DNA from: JAJTHC01 sp044348005
GTDB taxonomy: Bacteria > Cyanobacteriota > Vampirovibrionia > Vampirovibrionales > JAJTHC01
NCBI GenBank assembly: GCA_044348005.1
Contig: JBIKTR010000014.1
Coordinates: forward strand, 1 to 44,250
Direction of reading: 5' to 3'
Length of the DNA stretch: 44,250 bases
The position numbers and the translations under genes were made by a program. Under the pieces are notes generated by a model. That model did no database searches, was not told the origin of the DNA, and saw nothing but the letters and a program-made list of their open reading frames with translations. Of the stretch, positions 40,739-44,250 are shown piece by piece; the stretch's first letter is position 1; each line of letters opens with the position of its first letter.

Positions 40739-41911
40739 TTAAACGATTGAATGGGGATTACTATGGACACTGGCACAGATTTTAGGCGCTTTTTCCACCG
40801 TCAAATCTTCAGGAAACTGCACCTTGCACAACAGTGGCGAATCTAGCAAACGCAGACACAACTCACTCAATAAATCGACAAAAATCGGATGCTCATTCAG
40901 GCTTTCGGCGCGATGCCAATGGGCTAGCCCGTATTTCGCCCCCACAGGCACATACAGCATATCCATTTCAAACAACGTTTCAATGTGATCGCTCACAAAG
41001 CTAATCGGCACCATCAGCACATTGTCTCGCCCTGCTTGGGCCAAGTCTTCGGCCAAGTCTTCGGTATAAGGCTTTAACCATTCTAAAGGGCCCACGCGAC
41101 TTTGCCAGCAAATTTCCCAAGAATTATGGGGGAAAAAACGTTGCATCAATAATTCGCAGGATTCACGAATCTGGGTGGGGTAGGGGTCTTTATTTTTGTG
41201 GGCGTAGTCTTTGGGAATGCCGTGCGCCGAAAACACCACATGACGCTGTTCTACAGGAGCACCCCACGCCTTTTCGTTAAACGCTTTTTCAATGGTCGAA
41301 GCCACCGCTTCTAAAAAACGATGTTCCTTATAATAGCTACACACCGTGGCCACATTAAGGGCCTGAGCCATGGGCTGCCACTTGGGTTGAGTGAGCACTT
41401 GAGAAAACTCACGCAGGCTAGAACCCGTGGTGGCTAGGCAATAATGCGGGTACAACGGCATAAGCATTAAGTGCGTAATACCATCCGCCTGAATGTCTGC
41501 CAAGGCTTCTTCTAAAAACGGATGCCAATACCGCATGGCCAAATAGGTTTTTGGGGCTTGAAACCCCTTGGCTTCAAAGGCTGGGGTGAGTTGAGCTTGC
41601 ACCAACTGCATTTGTGCAAGGGTGAGCCGTAAAATAGGGGAACCGCCCCCGATTTTGGCGTAATTTTCTTGCGCTTCTTTTTTGCGTTTTCGAGAAACGC
41701 GCCAGGCAAAGAGGTTTTGCACCCATTGAGGCACGGGCAGTTGAATGATGTCGTTGTCTTTAAAGAGGTTTTGCAAGAAGGGTTGCACGCTGTCTTGATC
41801 ATCCGGCCCGCCAAGATTAAAAAAGAGGATTCCGATTTTGGCGTCGGGGGTGGGCAACGCGTAGGATTGAAAGGGTTTGATGAGGGGAATGGTTTTAAGG
41901 GGTTTAGGCAT
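40739..41911 (-). CDS. hemH: Ferrochelatase
   Basis: 390 aa from ATG 41911, chosen because AAGGAC lies 9 bp upstream; an earlier start at 41956 is less likely. Inserts Fe2+ into protoporphyrin IX to make heme. ILFFNLGGPDDQDSV, LMPLYPHYCLATTGSS, VVFSAHGIPKDYAH with the catalytic His (~230), the segment ICWQSRVGPLEWLKP, and SFVSDHIETLFEMD with Glu ~312 are intact. The C-terminal ~60 residues are an extra tail. A TATAAT box lies just upstream. Confidence 0.95.
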   Translation of the reverse strand: MPKPLKTIPLIKPFQSYALPTPDAKIGILFFNLGGPDDQDSVQPFLQNLFKDNDIIQLPVPQWVQNLFAWRVSRKRKKEAQENYAKIGGGSPILRLTLAQMQLVQAQLTPAFEAKGFQAPKTYLAMRYWHPFLEEALADIQADGITHLMLMPLYPHYCLATTGSSLREFSQVLTQPKWQPMAQALNVATVCSYYKEHRFLEAVASTIEKAFNEKAWGAPVEQRHVVFSAHGIPKDYAHKNKDPYPTQIRESCELLMQRFFPHNSWEICWQSRVGPLEWLKPYTEDLAEDLAQAGRDNVLMVPISFVSDHIETLFEMDMLYVPVGAKYGLAHWHRAESLNEHPIFVDLLSELCLRLLDSPLLCKVQFPEDLTVEKAPKICASVHSNPHSIV

Positions 41912-41944
41912 GGGCAAAGCGTCCTTATTGAATGGGCTGTTCTT

Positions 41945-41950
41945 ATTATA
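41945..41950 (-). promoter_or_regulatory. -10 box of the hemH promoter
   Basis: Perfect TATAAT on the minus strand, about 35 bp before the hemH start; the -35 is not obvious. Confidence 0.5.
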
Positions 41951-41964
41951 AAACAAGCATGTTA

Positions 41965-42005
41965 AAAAAGGACGCTTCCCCCTATTTTGAGGAAACGCCC
42001 TTTTT
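41965..42005 (-). terminator. Terminator of the flagellin gene
   Basis: AAAAAGG and CCTTTTT close a stem with two mismatches and an inner TTCC/GGAA pairing; the minus strand ends in a T-run. It lies 28 bp after the flagellin stop and also faces hemH. Confidence 0.75.
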
Positions 42006-42032
42006 GAGGGTACAACAAGTCCACCCCATCCA

Positions 42033-42932
42033 CTAGGCCTTCAACAACTGCAAAGCCGCTTGGTTACTGATGTTCGCTTGCTGTAAAATACTCACAGACG
42101 CATTTTGCAACACTTGGGCCTGCGTATATTCTGCCGAAACCTTGGCCACGTCAGTGTCCATCATGCGACTGCGAGACGCCTGCATGTTCAAAGTCGTCAA
42201 GCTAGAAAAACTTCCGGCCCGTTCTAACTGACCGCTCAACGCACCGATGGACGAGCGTTGTGTATTCAGGCGTTGAAGGGCATTGTCAATATCCCCCAAA
42301 TAAGAAAGCACCCGTTCTGAACTGTTGAGTTGTGTGGTGGTGCCGTCAAAAATGTCGTTTAAGGTCGCGGGCGTCCAGCGAGGGGGGGCGACTACCCCTT
42401 CTAAGCCCATGGAAACAGTGTCTAACTTCGCAAACGCCCCTGCCAAGTCAATGGTACTGGTGGCCAGATTCGACCCGCCAGCGATTTGCACTTTGGCGTC
42501 GGTCAACGAACCGTCCAACACCTTCAGGTCATTAAATTGAGACGCCCCACTAAGGCGATTGGTATCGTCCAACAAGGCGCGCATTTCTTTGGCGATGCTT
42601 GTGCGTTGTTCGGTGTTGTTTACGTCGTTAGCCATTTGCACCGCCAGTTCGCGAATGCGTTGTAAGTTGTCACTCATCACACTGACGCTTCCTTCGGTGA
42701 CTTGCAACATGGAAAGGCCGTCTTGAATGTTTTGCTCAGCCCGTTGGCCAGTGAGGATTTCAACCTGTAAGCGCTGGCCAATGGCGTAGGCACTGGCGTC
42801 ATCTGAACTGCGGTTGACTTTCTTCCCGCTGGCGATGTCTTGCGCGGCTTTGTCTGTTCGTGCCGTGTTGACCCGCAACGTTTGTAACGAACGAATGGCA
42901 TTGGCATTGGTATTAATAAATTGTAACGGCAT
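42033..42932 (-). CDS. fliC: Flagellin
   Basis: 299 aa, a short flagellin. The N-terminal D0/D1 coil (INTNANAIRSLQTLRVN, SGKKVNRSSDDASAYAIG, RIRELAVQMAND) and the C-terminal D0 (RMMDTDVAKVSAEYTQAQVL, NQAALQLLKA) are complete. Between them are only ~100 residues, so the outer D2/D3 domains are essentially missing, giving a smooth filament. AGAGAGAG lies before the ATG. A clear sigma-28 promoter is not seen; only a TTGACA on the minus strand near 43016-43021. No export or chaperone genes flank it. Confidence 0.95.
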   Translation of the reverse strand: MPLQFINTNANAIRSLQTLRVNTARTDKAAQDIASGKKVNRSSDDASAYAIGQRLQVEILTGQRAEQNIQDGLSMLQVTEGSVSVMSDNLQRIRELAVQMANDVNNTEQRTSIAKEMRALLDDTNRLSGASQFNDLKVLDGSLTDAKVQIAGGSNLATSTIDLAGAFAKLDTVSMGLEGVVAPPRWTPATLNDIFDGTTTQLNSSERVLSYLGDIDNALQRLNTQRSSIGALSGQLERAGSFSSLTTLNMQASRSRMMDTDVAKVSAEYTQAQVLQNASVSILQQANISNQAALQLLKA

Positions 42933-43054
42933 GGGGTTCTCTCTCTTTTTTCAGGAACACTGCCCAACAGCAATCGGCGTATTCTCTTTCCAAAGAAAGG
43001 TTCGACCAATCGCCCTGTCAACTTGAGCCTATTCCCCCAACTAGAGGAGTCTTG

Positions 43055-43687
43055 TTACTTAAAGATGGCTTTAAACACGTTTGCAATGGTGTTAGGGATA
43101 TTCACCAACCCGTCCTTGGCTTTGCCAAAGCCCTGTTGAAGGGCCGCCCCTAAATTAGTGCCTTTATACAAATCAAGCAAGCAATAGGCCCCCACGCCAT
43201 AGGTGGCGGTAGTGCCTAGGCGAAATGACCAATCGCCGTCTTCGTATTCGGTGTGCCTGCCGTCGAGCGCTTTAACCACTGTTTTAAAGCCAAAATAAGT
43301 AGCCGCGCCTAAGGCAAATAGGCCTACTGTTGGCCGTATGGCGCTTACATCCTTAAAGGCCTTAATCAACAACGCCACACCCGCAACCCCGGCCAAGGTG
43401 GCAAACGCATTATTGACGCTAGAGGTCGCAAAATCCACCACGCGAATACCCCCATTGATGGCTTGAATAAAGGGCCGAATCAAGCCCATGCCAAAAAGCC
43501 GAAGACCCAAGCCGTCATGCGGGTTGGGGTAGCTCACCATACGCCCCATCATGGGGTAAGCCCCATCATAAGGGCCTACTTGGTAGCCACTGCGTTGGGC
43601 AGGGGTGTGGGCGGGCGTGTGGGTTTGGGGGACTTGAGCGCCTGTGCGAACAGGCTGTAACGAAGGAAAAGAGACGAGACGAGACAT
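43055..43687 (-). CDS. Putative membrane protein of unknown function
   Basis: 210 aa; AAAGG precedes the ATG. Two or three hydrophobic segments (~95-110 GVAGVALLIKAF-like, ~120-135 GLFALGAATYFGF, ~165-175), separated by charged loops. The first 60 residues are Pro/Thr/Gly-rich and probably disordered. I recognise no family. It shares its strand with flagellin 123 bp downstream, so it might be expressed with it. Confidence 0.6.
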   Translation of the reverse strand: MSRLVSFPSLQPVRTGAQVPQTHTPAHTPAQRSGYQVGPYDGAYPMMGRMVSYPNPHDGLGLRLFGMGLIRPFIQAINGGIRVVDFATSSVNNAFATLAGVAGVALLIKAFKDVSAIRPTVGLFALGAATYFGFKTVVKALDGRHTEYEDGDWSFRLGTTATYGVGAYCLLDLYKGTNLGAALQQGFGKAKDGLVNIPNTIANVFKAIFK

Positions 43688-43815
43688 AAGAAATAAGCCT
43701 TTAAGTTAAGCGTAAGGAGATGATCAGCGTAGGGTTATTATACACCAGTTCTATAAAACCCCGTCATGTTTTTTTTGTGCGGAGGAAGGGGGGCGGTCAA
43801 AGCACAAGTTGGCTT

Positions 43816-43870
43816 TACCCCCTCTTTTCTTGGTCGCCGTTAAGGGGAGAGGGTTGGGGTGAGGGTCCTG
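43816..43870. repeat. Dispersed palindromic repeat
   Basis: CCCCCTCTTTTCTTGG ... TAAGGGGAGAGGGTTGGGGTGAGGG, the same type as 19258-19293. It begins the repeat-only stretch 43688-44250, which has no gene. Confidence 0.6.
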
Positions 43871-43913
43871 AGATGCCCAGTTATAGCTGGTGTTTGGGTT
43901 TCTCGTTTGTTTT

Positions 43914-44092
43914 TATAGCTGGTGCTGTCAGAGACCTTTGCTCGCACAAAGGTTCTCCGACACCTCTAAATGCGCTTAAGGGAGGGAGGGTCTTGGTCGC
44001 CCCCCTCCCTTAAGAATCCCACCCCTCTCGCTTTCCCTTCGTTCCTGCCGTCCGCAAAATGTCTCGGAAGCCTCGCATTTAGTGCGCCGTCG
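43914..44092 (+). repeat. ~210-bp dispersed structured repeat, copy 3 (shorter)
   Basis: Same ends as copies 1 and 2: TATAGCTGGTG..., CCTTTGCTCGCACAAAGG, GTCCGCAAAATGTCTCGGAA, CATTTAGTGCG. The middle is a different G/C stem (CTTAAGGGAGGGAGGG with CCCCCCTCCCTTAAG). A 33-bp-box-like TTATAGCTGGTGTTTGGGTT precedes it at 43881. Confidence 0.85.
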
Positions 44093-44103
44093 GCAAGTTT
44101 TCT

Positions 44104-44134
44104 GTCCGTCATTGCGAGCGTAGCGTGGCAATCT
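44104..44134 (+). repeat. Widespread CGTCATTGCGAGCG-type palindromic repeat
   Basis: GTCCGTCATTGCGAGCG then TAGCGTGGCAATCT. Elements of this consensus occur between genes in many unrelated bacterial genomes; it forms a short ATTGC/GCAAT hairpin. Confidence 0.6.
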
Positions 44135-44174
44135 GTCAAGACCTTGTGTTTAATGTGTAAATCGTTGCACCAGC

Positions 44175-44242
44175 CGACGTCCAAGCACTAAATCCGAGCG
44201 GGTGAGCGCACTGCGAATCCCCGAGCGATTTTGCGGACGTCC
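44175..44242 (-). repeat. Partial, diverged end of the dispersed repeat
   Basis: Bounded by CGACGTCC and GGACGTCC in inverted orientation, with CACTAAATCCGAG and CGATTTTGCGGACGTC matching the CACTAAATGCGAG...ATTTTGCGGACGTC end of the ~210-bp repeat. Confidence 0.6.
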
Positions 44243-44250
44243 CAAAGGTG

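Noticed and set aside
42933..43054. Sigma-28 promoter of flagellin
   Set aside because: CGCCGATTG is present but no TAAA at the right distance, so I did not annotate it.

Overview
The window looks like a stretch of chromosome from a Gram-negative, flagellated, non-photosynthetic relative of Cyanobacteria, of the Vampirovibrionia (Melainabacteria) type. The reasons are a cyanobacterial-style LdpA iron-sulfur protein and a plant/cyanobacterial-type ferredoxin-NADP reductase, next to lipid A and KDO genes (lpxD, kdsB), flagellin, a type IV pilin-like protein and heme and purine synthesis genes, with no photosynthesis gene. This placement is inferred from gene content, not from a database search.

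Layout. 1-5.4 kb: the 3' part of a very large Pmp-like autotransporter adhesin with long internal repeats and poly-G tracts. 5.5-13.5 kb (minus strand): a giant degenerate cyclase/ATPase/helical-repeat protein, GatD, ferredoxin-NADP reductase, a STAS protein and FtsX-FtsE. 13.8-16.5 kb (plus): kdsB, xseB, ftsZ. 16.5-25.1 kb: an accessory region laid over a purH-proC-(purD) operon. It holds an AT-rich lone RecF/SMC-like ATPase gene, a 3' scrap of purD, a ribbon-helix-helix (RHH) protein gene, three copies of a modular repeat with 21-22-bp direct-repeat arrays, and a complete type II restriction-modification system (controller, Bsp6I-like nuclease, C5-cytosine methyltransferase). 25.2-29.4 kb: an unknown 464-aa protein, dcd and ldpA in one operon, then a CbpA-type DnaJ. 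29.6-32.1 kb: pilin-like protein, a small protein, and coaD with a coiled-coil partner. 32.2-35.4 kb: lpxD, rdgB and a methyltransferase between two inverted copies of a ~210-bp repeat. 35.5-39.2 kb: a MinD/ParA-like P-loop protein, a small protein and glcE-glcF. 39.3-43.7 kb (minus): nadC, ndk, hemH, flagellin and a membrane protein. 43.8-44.25 kb: a cluster of dispersed repeats.

How it fits together. Most genes are housekeeping: cell division (FtsZ, FtsEX), envelope (KdsB, LpxD, GatD), nucleotides (PurH, Dcd, RdgB, Ndk), cofactors (CoaD, NadC, HemH) and redox (FNR, LdpA, GlcEF). The unusual part is 16.5-25 kb. There the same composite repeat occurs three times, with copies 1 and 3 inverted around the accessory genes. 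One copy has an RHH DNA-binding protein gene lying between its conserved module and its 21-bp array, 11 bp before the array. RHH proteins of plasmid partition and control systems bind iterated direct repeats, so the RHH gene plus the arrays, with the lone ATPase in the same interval, is my best candidate for an undescribed system.
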